NCBI GenBank assembly: GCA_001773385.1
Contig: MEWJ01000046.1
Location: 1 to 32,552, forward strand
DNA from: a candidate division WWE3 bacterium RIFOXYD1_FULL_43_17
Lineage (GTDB): Bacteria; Patescibacteriota; WWE3; UBA101185; UBA10185
Direction: 5' to 3'
DNA: 32,552 nt
How positions within the stretch are numbered: position 1 is the stretch's first letter; the number at the start of each line of letters is the position of its first letter. Shown one piece after another: positions 32,016 to 32,552 of this stretch. The notes beneath the pieces are model-generated. The model did no database searches. It was not told where the DNA came from and saw nothing but the letters and a program-made list of their open reading frames with translations. Made by a program: the position numbers and the translations under genes.

Positions 32016-32552
32016 ATGGAAGCCATTAATCAACTGCGCCTGAGAACAAATTTCCAGGTTATACAAAAGATAAAAAGTGTTGTTGCAGCTGCGTTTAGAG
32101 ATAAGAAAAAGCGCCGGATAATAATTCTAGTAACACTTGGTGTTTTAATTCCTGTAACAATATTCTCAGTTCTTGAAGCAACACGTGTTAAAGCTGACTG
32201 GTTTGACGACTCATACAACCAAAGGCAGAAGGTAAGCTACTCCCATACTTCAGACATATCCGCCGAAAGAAGAATATCAATAACTGTAAACACACAGGCT
32301 TTAATTGCTGACGGGAAAATGCAAACAGATTGCGATGACACGATATTTACCACAATCGGAGGAAAGCTTTTAAAATATACCCTTGTTTCCGGGTGTAACA
32401 CAACAACAACCGTATATGACGTTGTTGTGGATAGCGTCACAAACGGTGGAAATAACATTTTTATGTACTACTCAAATCCAATAGCTCATTCAACAATAGA
32501 CGGAGCTGTTTCCTCAGTAACCGGTCTTACCCCAAACGGTGCTCCAAGTGTT
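32016..32552 (+). CDS. anchored surface protein, DUF2341-like, 5' part
   Basis: The frame is open to the right edge (179 residues). A basic N-terminus precedes one membrane helix (about 35-53), then a short Ala/Lys region (EATRVKADWFDDSYNQRQKVSYS). The exposed part has the W...Y..R..V.Y opening, 'SITVNTQALIADGKMQTDCDDTIFTTIGG' type strands, and a MYYSNPIAHSTIDG segment. These match the DUF2341 pattern of concanavalin-like or adhesin modules in secreted bacterial proteins. I infer a large cell-surface protein continuing beyond the window. It follows the tRNA-Glu repeat region and could belong to an integrated segment, though nothing proves it. The DUF2341 assignment is by eye. Confidence 0.65.
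   Translation, partial: MEAINQLRLRTNFQVIQKIKSVVAAAFRDKKKRRIIILVTLGVLIPVTIFSVLEATRVKADWFDDSYNQRQKVSYSHTSDISAERRISITVNTQALIADGKMQTDCDDTIFTTIGGKLLKYTLVSGCNTTTTVYDVVVDSVTNGGNNIFMYYSNPIAHSTIDGAVSSVTGLTPNGAPSV

Overview
The window looks like a piece of a Candidate Phyla Radiation (Patescibacteria) chromosome, most likely near Microgenomates. This is inferred from gene style, not from a marker tree: compact minimal housekeeping genes, short family members, many membrane-anchored surface proteins of unknown function, and N-termini such as 'HGFAHVALVLGI'. TGA is used as a stop (map, typA), so the standard bacterial code applies and the recoded Gracilibacteria/Absconditabacteria are unlikely. The only RNA genes seen are tRNA-His and tRNA-Glu.

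Layout. 1-1986, minus: a HelD-type RNA polymerase recycling ATPase (cut by the left edge) behind rsmI. 2005-7199: tgt, a RelA/SpoT homologue and leuS on plus, with rpmG on minus between them; a hairpin terminator separates leuS from a convergent SIMPL-domain protein. 8076-11233, plus: map, a polytopic membrane protein and rarA. 11230-12736, minus: a Y-family polymerase and a small upstream partner gene. 12933-19623, minus: a cell-surface block with a hyperacidic anchored protein, a phosphodiester-glycosidase-domain protein, a small DMT/SMR-like membrane protein, a cupredoxin-fold protein, and a 1288-residue protein combining beta-helix, metallophosphatase, four FN3 domains and a carboxypeptidase-regulatory-like domain. 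19710-22871, plus: typA and a DEAD-box helicase. 23111-29048, minus: a polysaccharide block with two GT39-like glycosyltransferases, a cellulose-synthase-like GT2 and a GH8 glycanase. 29228-31516: a cold-shock protein, a YgjP-like metalloprotein, tRNA-His and an orphan family-5 solute-binding protein. 31685-32552: tRNA-Glu, a 168-bp structured stretch bounded by repeats of the tRNA 3' end, and the start of a DUF2341-like surface protein.

How the genes fit together. The housekeeping genes serve tRNA and rRNA modification, aminoacylation, ribosome function, stringent response and DNA repair. The minus-strand blocks serve the cell surface: secreted or anchored enzymes, then synthesis and trimming of what looks like a beta-glucan.

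The strongest global signal is transcriptional. Most first cistrons have a TATAAT-like -10 box only 5-12 nt before the start codon, which predicts leaderless or near-leaderless mRNAs. Some internal cistrons (the Y-polymerase and the cupredoxin gene) carry clear Shine-Dalgarno sequences instead. The strongest candidate for a described-nowhere assembly is the cellulose-synthase-like/GH8/GT39 locus lacking PilZ and BcsB. The tRNA-Glu repeat pair is the best sign of a mobile-element scar.
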